Shown here: positions 22,903-34,414 of the stretch, one piece after another
Position numbering within the stretch: the stretch's first letter is position 1
How the letters are laid out: every line of letters starts with the position of its first letter
From: Camellia lanceoleosa
Taxonomy: Eukaryota; Streptophyta; Magnoliopsida; Ericales; Theaceae
DNA: 64,000 bases
Assembly: GCA_025200525.1 (NCBI GenBank)
Contig: CM045768.1
Span: 53,433,177 to 53,497,176 of the forward strand
Direction of reading: 5' to 3'
The notes under the pieces: generated by a model
Told to the model about the DNA's origin: nothing
The model's database searches: none
The model's input: only the letters and a program-made list of their open reading frames with translations
Made by a program: the position numbers and the translations under genes

Positions 22903-25379
22903 TGTAATAACCCTCACCACTGATTACTGATTTCCTACCGAATACTGATAAACTGAGACCGATTATGATAAGTAATGAATCAACTGAAATACTAAACTGA
23001 CTGAATGGAATCTGGAACTGAATTGACTGAGTATATCTAATTAATCGCATATCTATCTGTTTGTCGTTTAATTATCTGTTTGTAATCTTATGTTTAAACT
23101 GTTAATTGAAGGCCTTATCGGCAGCCGAACCCGAAATCGATTAGTGTTTTGTGATCATCATAATTTATGTGATTTTATGGTGTAATTATCTGAAAATCGA
23201 TTTGGTACGATTAAATTAGATTAATTGTTGGTAATTTGCATCATTACGCTTATTTACAATCATGCCATTGTTAGTGGGCCATTATACCAACATAGAGGGA
23301 CTTAGTCTTGCATTTGATCAACACTTTCTTCAACCTATTTTGAATGTATAACCGACCTTAGAGAGAGAGAGAAACTTGAAGAGTTGATTTCATTTCAATT
23401 TTGCTTGTAAATTGCTTGGTAATTGAAGGAATTGAAGCATAGGTTGCAAATTAAGCTTCCTCAACTTGTACTTGAAGGTCTAGGTAAGGAATTTAACCTC
23501 TCATTGTTGTGTTTAAGCTTGTTCATGCCTAGTTCTTGTATCCTTAGTGATTTGAGCCTTGAATTGGTCCATATATGTCAAATTGGAGCCTAACTCATGC
23601 ATGCATGCCTTTAATTTGAAGTTTTGAAGCTGTCCTTCATGAAATGGTACATGCATGTTCATAATTTTGTAATGGTCCATGTTTTCAACTTGTTTTTGGA
23701 AAAATTGGCTCACTAAAGCATCTAATTGAAGCTTTGAAATGATTTGAATTCATGCATGTTTGCATGTTCTTCATGTTCATGAAAATGGGTTTGAAATTTG
23801 GATTTACTTGAGTCACCCTTGGGCTTTAAATTCACAAATTGAGCTTTGAAACTTGTTGAATATTGAGTTTAAATGTGTTTTCCAGAAATTGGGCCCAAGG
23901 GGTCGAGTTTTGAGCTTAGGAATGCTTGGTTTGAGCTTGGGAGGCAAATCTGGAAATTCCAGAATTTGGCTTCTACGCTCGAGCGAAGGATTCTATGCTC
24001 GAGCAACCACCATTTACTCTGATCTCCGCTCGAGTGAAGGAATGGTGGCTTGAGCGTAAATTTCAAGCTCTCAGAATCTTAGTGCACGCAGACGCACGCT
24101 CGAGCTAGGGAACCTGCGCTCGAGCGAGGACTTGTGTCTCATGCTCGAGCGAGGGTCGAGCGTCTATCGAGCGTAAATTTTGAGCATCCAGTATTTTCTT
24201 TTTATCAGATCCGCTCGGCGACGGATTCACGCCGTGAGCCCCTTTATCTGCATGTCCGATCGAGCGTAGAAAGCCACGATCGAGCGAGACCCCTGTTTTC
24301 TGAAAATTTTGTTAAGTGTTTAAAAGTGCATCTTTGCATCCTCTTTCCATCCTAGGCATTCCTAGGGCATGTTTAAGACATCTTAATGAGGATATAGATG
24401 TAGAACCACACCAAGGCAAATTAGGGATTAAATTATTATTTTTCCCAACTGTGTAGCTTAGTGTGTGTTCACTCTATACTGTCTAGGGTTGGCATTTCGA
24501 GGAGACGCTCTAGCCTACTGTAGCCCAGAACTTTGTGAGTAACAATTGTGTAAAGATATGTTCAAAATGATTATCTTCTGAATACTGAATCAAGCTTTCT
24601 TGAATCGATATTGTTTACTAAATGAATGTATGTCCTATATTACAATCGCTTGTGGCATCCTTAGCACCTCTTGTTTCTTTATTCTTTATCATGAAGATCT
24701 CTATCGGTTCCCTCGTGGAACCACTACTGTTTACTAACTGATGGCCATCAGTACTATTCGGTCTCTTAAGGCCTACTGTTTACTGTTATGCTAATGGATG
24801 TACCACATATGACTGTTTACTGTACTGAACAACTGATATACTGATTTAATGAACTGTTTTCATTACTGTAAGGACATTCATTCTAAACCCCTTTACGCCT
24901 TATGTTATTCACTGGGCTTTAGCTCACTGCTCATATATATATGTAGGTGTACAGGCACCAGATCAATGCTAGAAGCATCGGGGTAAACTCCAGTTTTGTC
25001 AAGCCAACCACTGTACCTCATTGCGAGGTTTCGAGCCTGCCAAGCTATGGCTTAGGGGTGTTTTTATTTCCCCGTCTGTCTCTGTACCATTTTGTAATAC
25101 TGTATAGACTGTACTGTACTGTCTATTGGGGATTAGGTCCCTGTTCTTTATGGTTGTAAATATTGTGCATACTGTTCCGTACTGTGTATATATCTATGTA
25201 TGTATGAAAAATCTTTTGCATACAAACTGTCACAGCTCATTGGACATTGTTTATTTACTGTATTGGCTTCCGCCATGCCCCTGTACTCCGTTATACTATC
25301 TTCTTTATTAGTGCCTTGTAATCTCGGATTCTTGGCGATTCTGATGCTAAACCCGTAGGGGCGGGTTTGGGTCGTGACA
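22903..25379 (+). repeat. 5' LTR of element B
   Basis: It is 2477 bp, starting TGTAATAACCCTCACC and ending GGGTCGTGACA. It contains repeated CGCTCGAGCG-type palindromes at 23976-24280 and ACTGTTTACTG-rich text at 24590-24860. Compared with the 3' LTR it is nearly identical over long stretches but has short patches of strong difference (near 24195-24240, 24590-24620, 24645-24705 and 25300-25350). Confidence 0.9.
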
Positions 25380-25382
25380 GAG

Positions 25383-25394
25383 TGGTATCAGAGC
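25383..25394 (+). other. Primer-binding site of element B (initiator Met tRNA)
   Basis: TGGTATCAGAGC, complementary to the 3' end of plant initiator methionine tRNA, 3 bases after the LTR end. It is the standard site of chromoviruses and many Copia elements. Confidence 0.92.
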
Positions 25395-25582
25395 GATACT
25401 TAACCACGAGTTATACCGCACACACGTATCCAAATGAGCTATAGGATGTCCTAGAAAAGCGATTAGGGCATTACATGAGCATGATAAGTGTGTGGTTATG
25501 GCATGACTGAATATGTGCTAATGTGATAAACCGTTAAGTGTGCAACTGCTTATGTTATAATTGCTATAACTGCTTATAGTGA

Positions 25583-26602
25583 AATGGATAATGCAAATGA
25601 ATCTGAGTCCTCATCCACTGAGGCAAGAATGGCAAGAATGGAAAGAATGATGGAACTGATAACTGCAAGATTAGAGCAACAACAGAACCAACAGCCCCCA
25701 CCTCCTCCTCATTGTCTTAGCAGAATGTGAATGTGAATGATGGGGACATAATTGCTCTCACCCATAAGTTCAGCAAGATGAAACCGCCATCCTTTTAGGG
25801 AGGCCTTAAACCGTTGAAGGCTGAAGCTTGGGTACTTGAGACTGAAAAGTTATTTGAGGTGTTTGCCGTGCTCGGAGGCAAATAAAGTATTGTTAGCTAC
25901 CTTCACCTTGCAAGAAGAGGCCAGAAGGTGGTGGATGCTGGTCCGTGACACCAACACTGTAGTGACTTGGGCTCAGTTTAAGGAGTCTTTCTTTGAAAAG
26001 TATTTTCCCCAGTGTGTCAGGGACAAAAAAGTAATTGAATTTGAACAACTGAGGCAGGGCACCATGTCCGTTGCTGAATATGAAACAAAGTTTACCGAGC
26101 TCGCTAGATATACACCACATATGGTGGACATTGACTACAAGAAGGCCAGAAAATTTGAAGGCAGCTTAAATGTTGCAATACTGGACAGAATAAGTGTTTT
26201 AAAGCTACCGACCTATGTAGGTGCTCTTGACCGAGCATTGATGGCTGAGTCGAACATCGAAGCAGTGAAACAATCTGAATCACCAGCGTCTGAATGGCGT
26301 GGTAAAAGACAGGGTTTCAAGTTCAAGAAAGGCAAGCATAACCCATCAAATAAGAAACAGAATACGGGGTCAACAACTAGCCCCAGCCAAGGGAGTGGTT
26401 TCATTCCATCTTGTTCTGAGTGTGGCAGGAAGCACAAAAAGAGTTTGTTACAAAATATCTGGAGCCTGTTACAGGTGTGGCAAGGTGGGCCACATGGTGA
26501 AAGATTGCCCCTCTGCTCCTTAGGCCAGTTGTAAAGCTGCACCAAGCGCAGCAACATTAATTGTAGCACCAAAGCCTAACCCCAAAGCTACTGGGAAAGA
26601 GC
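25583..26602 (+). pseudogene. gag: gag of element B
   Basis: Capsid/nucleocapsid protein of the chromovirus. ATG at 25583 opens MDNANESESSS with a short Met/Glu/Gln-rich coiled segment, ending at a stop near 25727. The capsid core resumes in a second frame at 25836-26440: NKVLLATFTLQEEARRWW, then FKESFFEKYFPQCVRDKK, FEQLRQGTMSVAEYETKF and LARYTPHMV. The nucleocapsid zinc knuckle CYRCGKVGHMVKDC is intact in a third frame at about 26467-26508, followed by a stop (CCT TAG, likely from CAG). At least two frameshifts and several stops are present, including PSF-stop-GGL near 25797, where CAG is expected. Confidence 0.85.
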
Positions 26603-26604
26603 CT

Positions 26605-27150
26605 ATGAGGCAGGGCCTAGTGTTTGCCCTAGTACCGGGAGACGTGCAAAATACTGAAACCGTTGTGTCAGGTATCCTCTCTATTTGTACTCAAAATGCA
26701 TATGTACTGATTGATTTGAGGTCTACACACTCATATGTATCGCATGCTTTTTCACGAAAATTGAATAGACCCTTAGAACCCATGAATTATTTGTTAGTTG
26801 TATCATCACCTATTGGGGGATCCATGACATGTGCATATATGTATCCTGCTTGTGAGATTATTGTTGGGGATATGCATTTGTTTATTGATTTACTGCCACT
26901 GAACATTGATCATTTTGATGTAATATTGGAGATGGACTGGTTACAAAAATATCATGCTACCATTGACTGTGTGTCAAAGCAAGTTGTCTTCCATCCACTT
27001 GGGTTACCCGAATTTGTGTTTAATGGGGTCGGAGTAGTACCTCCTCCGTATTTGATTTCTTCGGTGAAAGTTGTTAAATTGATTAGAAAAGGGTGTAAAG
27101 GATATCTGTGTTCTGTACTGATTTTATCTACTAATGATAATGTTAAAATT
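26605..27150 (+). pseudogene. Protease region of element B
   Basis: Aspartic protease segment of the open frame 26605-27813 (402 codons). The catalytic block reads [14 protein letters not shown] with Asp at residue 37. The usual DxGST pattern would have Gly where Arg stands, so the enzyme is probably inactive. Downstream are [17 protein letters not shown] and [18 protein letters not shown], the typical second half of this protease family. The frame continues into RT without a break. Confidence 0.8.
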
Positions 27151-28636
27151 GATGTGAACTGTATTCCTATAGTTAGAGAATTCCCAGATGTATTTCCAGA
27201 TGATCTGCCAGGGGATTTGATTGACAGGGAGATTGAGTTCACCGCTGATGTGATTCCGGGTACACAACCAATATCTAAAGCTCCCTACAGAATGGCTCCG
27301 ACTGAACTGAAGGAATTGAAGGTACAATTGCAAGAACTGCTAGACAAGAAGTTTATCAGGCCCAGTACTTCACTGTGGGGTGCATCGGTTGTGTTTGTAA
27401 AGAAGAAAGACGGCTCACTGAGACTGTGTATTGACTATCGTGAATTGAACAAGGTAACTGTGAAAAATAAATACACATTGCCGCGTATTGATGATTTGTT
27501 TGATCAGTTACAGGGTGCGCAAGTGTTTTCCAAGATTGATCTCAGATCGAGGTACCATCAACTGAAAGTTAAACCAAAAGACATTGATAAAACTGCTTTT
27601 AGAACGAGGTATGGACATTACGAATTTTTAGTTATGCCTTTTGGAGTTACCAATGCGCCTGCAGCATTTATGGACCTCATGAATAGAATCTTTAAACTGT
27701 ACCTTGATGACTTTATTGTGGTATTCATTGATGACATATTGATTTACTCCAAAAGTATAGAAGAACATGAACATCATCTGAGACTTGCCCTGCAGACCCT
27801 AACTGTATGCTAAACTGTCGAAATGTGAGTTTTGGCTTGATCATGTTATGTTTTTGGGGCATGTTGTTAGCAAATATGGAATTTCTGTTGATCCGCAGAA
27901 AATTGAAGCTGTAGTGAACTGGCCTAGACCAACAAATGTGATAGAAGTCCGAAGCTTTTTGGGATTGGCTGGATATTACAAAAGATTTATCAAAGATTTC
28001 TCCAAAATTGCCTTACGATTGACTCAACTGACACAGAAAGGGATACCATTTGACTGGACTGACCAAAGGGAATCAGCGTTCCAAGAGTTGAAAACTTGAT
28101 TGGTAACTACATCGGTTCTTACCTTACCTTCAGGTACGGATGGTTATACTGTATTTAGTGATGCTTCTCATAAGGGTTTGGGGTGTGTTTTACTGTAGAA
28201 TGGGAGAGTTATTGCTTATGTTTCCCGACAACTGAGACCACATGAAAAGAACTACCCAACCCATGATCTGGAACTTGCTGCGGTGGTATTTGCATTGAAA
28301 ATCTGGTGTCACTATCTGTATGGGGCAACATGTGAAGTATATACCGACCACAAGAGCTTGAAATACTTCTTCACACAGAAAGAATTGAACATGAGACAAC
28401 GGAGATGGCTAGAACTGATTAAAGACTATGACCTACAGATTTTGTATCATCCGGGAAAAGCCAACACCGTTGCCGATGCATTGAGTCGGAAGTCGATTGG
28501 AAATTTAGCATGTTTGCTTACCGGACAGAAAGAGTTGCTTAGTGATCTTGAAAAATCTGAAATTGAAGTTGTTTTGGGAGAACAAGGTGGCACAAGGGCT
28601 GCTATTGTTGCTCAACCGGCATTGATTGAGTAAATT
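27151..28636 (+). pseudogene. pol: Reverse transcriptase and RNase H of element B
   Basis: RT in the frame from 26605 to 27813 shows [13 protein letters not shown], the [18 protein letters not shown] block, [33 protein letters not shown] and the catalytic [12 protein letters not shown] frameshift at about 27805 moves into 27848-28099 ([18 protein letters not shown] and [12 protein letters not shown]). RNase H follows with [33 protein letters not shown] and [11 protein letters not shown], ending near [16 protein letters not shown] at 28500. Stops at about 28098 (Arg CGA to TGA), 28196 (Gln CAG to TAG) and 28632 (Gln CAA to TAA) break the frame. Confidence 0.88.
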
Positions 28637-29660
28637 AAAGAGAAACAGCAACATGATGACTTCTTGAAAAAGATCATCAAAGAGAGGGAATTTAAATCGA
28701 GACCGGGTTTCAAATTTGAAAACAGTGTACTGAAATTTCAAGAAAGACTGTGTGTACCGAATGATCCTGAATTGAAAAGAAGAGTTCTGCAAGAAGGCCA
28801 CAATTCAAAATTTTCTATCCACCCAAGAAATACGAAAATGTACCAAGATCTGAAACAGAACTTTTGGTGGCCGGGAATGAAGAAAGGAATTGCCGACTTT
28901 GTGTCAAAATGTCTTCATTGCCAACAAGTCAAAGCGGAACATCAGCGACCCGCAGGCTTACTACAACCCTTACCCACACCGAAGTGGAAATGGGAGCATA
29001 TCACGATGGATTTTATCGTTGGATTGCCTCGCTCTAGAAAAGGTATGGATTCAATTTGGGTTATTGTTGATAGACTGACCAAATCTGCTCACTTCTTACC
29101 TGTCAAGACAATTTATAATGCGGACAAGTTGGCTGTAATTTATATTGATGAAATTGTTAGACTACATGGAGTGCCTGTATCCATTGTTTCTGACAGGGAT
29201 TCGAAGTTTACATCGAGGTTTTGGCAAAGCCTACAGACTGCATTGGGTACTGAATTGAGACTGAGTAGTGCCTATCATCCTCAGAAGATGGACAGTCAGA
29301 AAAGACCATCCAAACTCTGGAGGATTTATTAAGAATGTGTGTCCTTGATTTTCAGGAAAACTGGGAAAGTCATTTGCCGTTGGCTGAATTCGCCTACAAT
29401 AACAGCTTTCATTCAAGTATTGGTATGGCGCCTTTTGAGGCATTGTATAGCAGAAAATGTAGATCTCCAATTTGCTGGGCAGAAGTTAGAGATGGGCCTT
29501 TGCTTGGGCCCGAGATTGTATATGAAACGACTGAGAAGGTGAAACTGATAAAACAGCGAAAGCGCCATGACGAGAAAAGTTATGCGAGATGTCGAAGAGC
29601 GGAATAGAGTATGAAGTGGGAGATCACGTTTTTGTGAAAGTGACACCAATGTAGGCCAGA
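28637..29660 (+). pseudogene. Integrase of element B
   Basis: Joins the DNA copy to the host genome. The zinc-binding HHCC region is present: EGHNSKFSIHPRNTKM, then WWPGMKKGIADFVSKC and CLHCQQVKAEH (28790-28950). The catalytic core shows the first Asp in WEHITMDFIVGLP and the second in VSDRDSKFTSRFW. The region of the third acidic residue is shifted: SAYHPQ is followed by a one-base frame change at about 29285, and the expected [12 protein letters not shown] text continues in another frame to [16 protein letters not shown] and [17 protein letters not shown] (29335-29605). The C-terminal part before the chromodomain has several stops. Confidence 0.85.
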
Positions 29661-29686
29661 CCCGTTTTGGAGTCAAAGGCAAGTTA

Positions 29687-30082
29687 GTGCCGAGATATGT
29701 CGGGCCGTATGAGATTATTGAGAAAATCAATCCGGTGGCATATCAAGTTGCGCTTCCTCCTGAAATGGAGCATATGCATAACGTCTTCCACATTTCGATG
29801 TTGAGAGATTATCTCCGGGATCCTTTCCATGTGATTGAGCCTACTCGGGTAGTGTTGAGTGACGACTACACTTACGAGGAACGGCCTATACAGATTGTAA
29901 ATAGACGGATCAAGAAACTGATAAACAAGGAGATCCCGTTAGTGAAAGTTAACTGGAAAAATCATGGTGGCGTATATGCCACTTGGGAAAGGGAAGATGA
30001 CATGGCTAAGAGATATCCTGAATTGTTTCCACTGGATCCTGTTTTCTTCCAGAATGAAGGTAACTCGAGTTTAGAGGACTAA
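29687..30082 (+). pseudogene. Integrase tail with chromodomain of element B
   Basis: Open frame of 131 codons: YVGPYEIIEKINPVAYQVAL, the HNVFHISMLRDYL block typical of gypsy integrase ends, then a chromodomain-like segment with EERPIQIVNRRIKKL, EIPLVKVNWKNHGG and ATWEREDDMAKRYPELF. Chromodomains of this class direct chromovirus insertion towards particular chromatin marks. Its presence separates B from the Tat-type elements around it. The frame ends at TAA just before the polypurine tract. Confidence 0.85.
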
Positions 30083-30087
30083 ACTCT

Positions 30088-30104
30088 TTTTAAGGAGGGG
30101 AGAC
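30088..30104 (+). other. Polypurine tract of element B
   Basis: The purine-rich TTTTAAGGAGGGGAGAC directly precedes the 3' LTR start TGTAATAA at 30105. It is the expected priming site of plus-strand DNA synthesis. Confidence 0.75.
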
Positions 30105-32600
30105 TGTAATAACCCTCACCACTGATTACCGATTTCCTACCGAATACTGATAAACTGAGACTGATTATGATAAGTAATGAATCAACTGAAATACTGAACT
30201 GACTGACTGGAATCTGGAACTGAATTGACTGAGTATATCTAATTAATCGCATATCTATCAGTTTGTTGTTTAATTATCTGTTTGTAATCTTATGTTTAAA
30301 CTGTTAATTGAAGGCCTTATCGGCGGCCGAACCCGAAATCGATTAGTGTTTTTTGATCATCATAATTTATGTGATTTTATGGTGTAATTATCTGAAAATC
30401 GATTTGGTACGATTAAATTAGATTAATTGTTGGTAATTTGCATCATTACGCTTATTTACAATCATGCCATTGTTAGTGGGCCATTATACCAACATAGAGG
30501 GACTTAGTCTTGCATTTGATCAACACTTTCTTCAACCTATTTTGAGTGTATAACCGACCTTAGAGAGAGAGAAACTTGAAGAGTTGATTTCATTTCAATT
30601 TTGCTTGTAAATTGCTTGGTAATTGAAGGAATTGAAGCATGGGTTGCAAATTAAGCTTCCTCATCTTGTACTTGAAGCTCTAGGTAAGGAATTTAACCTC
30701 TCATTGTTGTGTTTAAGCTTGTTCATGCCTAGTTCTTGTATCCTTAGTGATTTGAGCCTTGAATTGGTCCATATATGTCAAATTGGAGCCTAACTCATGC
30801 ATGCATGCCCTTAATTTGAAGTTTTGAAGTTGTCCTTCATGAAATGGTACATGCATGTTCATAATTTTGTAATGGTCCATGTTTTCAACTTGTTTTTGGA
30901 ACAATTGGCTCACTAAAGCATCTGATTGAAGCTTTGAAATGATTTGAATTCATGCATGTTTGCATGTTCTTCATGTTCATGAAAATAGGTTTGAAATTTG
31001 GATTTACTTGAGTCACCCTTGGGCTTTAAATTCACAAATTGAGCTTTGAAACTTGTTGAATATTGAGTTTAAATGTGTTTTCCAGAAATTGGGCCCAAGG
31101 GGTCGAGTTTTGAGCTTAGGAATGCTTGGTTTGAGCTTGGGAGGCAAATCTGGAAATTCCAGAATTTGGCTTCTACACTCGAGCGAAGGATTCTATGCTC
31201 GAGCAACCACCGTTTACTCTGATCTCCGCTCGAGTGAAGGAATGGTGGCTTGAGCGTAAATTTCAAGCTCTCAGAATCTTAGTGCACGCAGACGCACGCT
31301 CGAGCGAGGGAACCTGTGCTCGAGCGAGGACTTGTGTCTCATGCTCGAGCGAAGGTCGAGCGTCTATCGAGCGTAAATTTTGAGCATCCAGTATTTTTAC
31401 TGTAGCACACAGTCTACTCGAGCGACGGAATTCACGCTCGAGCGGAGCCCCTTTATCTGCATGTCCGATCGAGCGTAGAAAGCCACGATCGAGCGAGACC
31501 CCTGTTTTCTGAAAATTTTGTTAAGTGTTTAAAAGTGCATCTTTGCATCCTCTTTCCATCCTAGGCATTCCTAGGGCATGTTTAAGACATCTTAATGAGG
31601 ATATAGATGTAGAACCACACCAAGGCAAATTAGGGATTAAATTATTATTTTTCCCAACTGTGTAGCTTAGTGTGTGTTCACTCTGTACTGTCTAGGGTTG
31701 GCATTTCAAGGAGACGCTCTAGCCTACTGTAGCCCAGAACTTTGTGAGTAACAATTGTGTAAAGATATGTTCAAAATGATTATCTTCTGAATACTGAATT
31801 GAACTGAACTGTTTACTGAACTGATATTGTTTACTAAATGAATGTATGTCCTATATTTTGAACTGTACTGTGGCATCCTTAGCCTCTACTGTTTACTGTT
31901 ACTGTTACAAAGATCTCTGTCGGTTCCCTCGTGGAACCACTACTGTTTACTAACTGATGGCCATCAGTACTATTCGGTCTCTTAAGACCTACTGTTTACT
32001 GTTATGCTAATGGATGTACCACATATGACTGTTTACTGTACTGAACAACTGATAGATTGATTTAATGAACTGTTTTCATTATTGTAAGGACATTCATTCT
32101 AAACCCCTTTACGCATTACGTTATTCACTGGGCTTTAGCTCACTGCTCATATATATATGTAGGTGTACAAGCACCGGATCAATGCTAGAAGCGTCGGGAT
32201 AAACTCCAGTTTTGTCAAGCCAACCACTGTATCTCACTGCGAGGTTCCGAGCCTGCCAAGCTATGGCTTAGGGGTGTTTTTATTTCCCCGTCTGTATCTG
32301 TACCGTTTTGTAATACTGTATAGACTGTACTGTACTGTCTATTGGGGATTAGGTCCCTGTTCTTTATGGTTGTAAATATTGTGCATACTGTTCCGTACTG
32401 TGTATATATCTATGTATGTATGAAAAATCTTTTGCATACAGACTGTCACAGCTCATTGGACATTGTTTATTTACTGTATTGGCTTCCGCCATGCCCCCGT
32501 ACTCCATTATACTCTCTTACTGTTAAGCAGGCCTTCGGTAATCTCAAATTACTGGCCGGTTACAGTGCTAAACCCATAGGGGTGGGTTTGGGTCATGATA
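30105..32600 (+). repeat. 3' LTR of element B
   Basis: It is 2496 bp, starting TGTAATAACCCTCACC and ending GGGTCATGATA. The end differs from the 5' LTR end (GTCGTGACA) by two changes of the deamination type. CTCGAG palindromes lie at 31176-31480. Confidence 0.9.
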
Positions 32601-32605
32601 AAAAC

Positions 32606-33205
32606 ACTACTCATGCAACACAAACAACCCAAAATAGAGCCAAAGTAACCCAAATTAGAGGTAAAAACATGCTGAAAATAAGCTAAGATAAGCTACAAAA
32701 ACATGTTAGCTTATAAGGCAACTAGGCATGCAAGCAAGACAACAAGGAGGGGAGGCTAACCCTCCAATTTTGTACTTCAAAATATGGTTTTTACCACTGA
32801 AAATCCTCTGAAATTCAGTGGCTAAAAGGCCAAAGCAATTTGATTTAAAAGCTTTGAATAGAGGCACAAAAGCTTAACAAACTTGGTAGCAAAAGGGTGA
32901 ACCCCCCTAACTCAAAAAAAGGCCTTAAACACTATTTTTAAACCATAAAAATAGAGATTTTTGGAGCTCAAAACCAGCTCAAAAACATCATGTAAAGATG
33001 GCAAAACAAGTATTTAAAAGAAGCTTAAAATACAAGTGTTACACCTCTTGAAGACAAGATGCAATTTTGAGCAACACAACAAATTAAATCAAGCCAAAAT
33101 TTTCTTCTAGAGCACAAGAAGAACCTCAAGAGACCTCAACTCCAAGGTGAGGGTGTTTGGTTTAGGGTTCAAGTGCAAAAGTGTAGAGAAACTAGACTTA
33201 AGGCA

Positions 33206-33262
<57 letters not shown>

Positions 33263-33756
33263 CTAGAGAGAAAGAGAGAGAATTTTTGTCTTCAAAATTT
33301 TCTAACCCCGCACATGCAAGAGGGGGTTCTATATATAGAAGATGCAAATTCCCTTCACAAAGATCCAGCCACACACGTGTTGGAAGATGCTTCAATCTGT
33401 GCAAATAGCTGGCACAAAATATCACAAAATGTCTACTAAAACACTAATGGCTGGCCAGCCATCGGTGATGGCCGGTAAGGCTTTATTAATGGTCGGCTAG
33501 GCACATCAATGACCGGCAAGCCAAAAGCCATGGTCGGCACCCCTCAAAAATGGCTGGCAGGCCATCAAAAACTTCAATCTGAAAGAACCTAAGCATGGTC
33601 CAAAGATAAGGCAAAAAGGATGCAGGGTTTGGAAAACTCAAACTTGTGGCGTTCCACCTCAGACTTTGAGTGTTTAGTGAGTAATTAGACTCGCCACCGG
33701 ATGTACCTGCAAGATCATCCAAGTCTTAAAAGGCCGTCAAAAATGGGGTGTCTACA
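32606..33756 (-). mobile_element. 5' LTR of element D, outer part with promoter
   Basis: Continuation of 20487-22902 after the chromovirus. On the minus strand the LTR starts TGTAGACACCCC at 33756. It includes a GGCC-rich cluster (33438-33562), the ACACGTGT word (33373-33380), a TATATATAG box (33329-33337) and a GA/TC microsatellite in the transcribed part. The combined length of both pieces is about 3.57 kb. The base next to the border begins unique DNA with CATAA, a candidate target duplication whose partner is outside the window. Confidence 0.85.
33213..33256. repeat. (GA)n microsatellite inside the LTR of element D
   Basis: Forty-four bases of uninterrupted GA dinucleotides. On the element's own (minus) strand this is CT-rich and lies about 75 bp downstream of the TATA box. 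The same place in C (35320-35350) has TCTCTCTAG-type text without long expansion. Confidence 0.95.
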
Positions 33757-33832
33757 CATAACTGATTTAGGTAAACTCTATTATGTCTTTTGTCTGTTCC
33801 ATCCGATAACTAGCCACTAAAGCATGTTATGC

Positions 33833-34345
33833 AATCTAAGAACCAATATGTTTGTTGATGGAGCTTATACTAGAGTTTCAGAGATAATGCCCTTGTACGA
33901 CATATTGAACGAGTTTCACAAAGGTCTCAGCCATATGGTTATTGTCGTGAAACAAGACAGTGACACAGTAGAGCAACCAACCAGCAGACACAGGTAATGA
34001 TGAGTACTGGGTTCTCTTGGTAAAATGGCTTTTGTGTACTCTTTTTGTGGTTTCTTTAATTTTGATTATTCTTTGGTATATAATTTCATCTTTTGAGGCA
34101 CATACAGATTCAATGAGGGAAGTGAGAGTAGATATTCATTGTGAAAGGTTTTATCACAAGAAAATATTGAAAACTGAGAGATCGCTCAACAATCTGAAGA
34201 ACCAGTCAAGAAACTCAAACAAAGTAAACTCAAGTAGTAGGAGGTGGTCAGATCATTATCACATGGAGGTCTACTGATAAATGACAATTTGCTCTCAACG
34301 CTCACTAAAGATGGGAAAGTCATTGGAATAATTAAGTACTCGAGT
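33833..34345 (+). pseudogene. Fragment of a DUF21/CNNM-like (CBS-domain) gene
   Basis: Relic of a plant DUF21-domain membrane protein related to CNNM magnesium/ion transporters. Exon one (33833-33993) reads RVSEIMPLYDILNEFHKGLS followed by HMVIVVKQ, the hallmark of the CBS-pair region of this family, and ends at a GT donor (CAG/GTAATG, 33993/33994). After a 114-bp intron ending CATACAG (34107), exon two gives VDIHCERFYHKKILKTERSL and NKVNSSSRRWS, then TKDGKVIGII near 34310 with stops in between. The transmembrane DUF21 part and the rest of the second CBS motif are missing. Left of it stands element D at 33756, so the gene may have been split by that insertion. Confidence 0.55.
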
Positions 34346-34366
34346 GTTTACAAAAAATAATAAATT

Positions 34367-34414
34367 GTATGTTTGTATGTATGTATGTAAGTATGTATGT
34401 ATGTATGTATGTAA
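34367..34414. repeat. (GTAT)n microsatellite
   Basis: Tetranucleotide tract of GTAT/ATGT units, interrupted once by AAGT near 34389. Confidence 0.95.

Larger units (their letters stand above)
22903..32600 (+). mobile_element. Element B: complete Tekay-like chromovirus (Ty3/gypsy), 9.7 kb
   Basis: A full-length but decayed LTR retrotransposon. LTRs are 22903-25379 and 30105-32600, the initiator-Met primer site follows the 5' LTR, the polypurine tract precedes the 3' LTR, and a 5-bp target duplication AAAAC (22898-22902, 32601-32605) flanks it. Order gag, protease, RT, RNase H, integrase, chromodomain. The chromodomain and the long LTRs point to the Tekay (Del) lineage. It inserted into the 5' LTR of element D in the opposite orientation. 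The frames carry several CAG-to-TAG and similar stops. Confidence 0.92.

Noticed and set aside
25383..25394. tRNA gene
   Set aside because: The tRNA-like text is only a 12-base primer-binding site complement after an LTR; no cloverleaf.
33173..33439. Frames over the GA microsatellite region of the D LTR
   Set aside because: Dinucleotide-encoded Arg/Glu or Leu/Ser runs only; non-coding LTR.
34017..34277. 86-codon frame with a hydrophobic N-terminus, resembling a signal or membrane anchor
   Set aside because: The ATG and hydrophobic part lie within the intron (33994-34107) of the DUF21-like relic; only the second half is coding.
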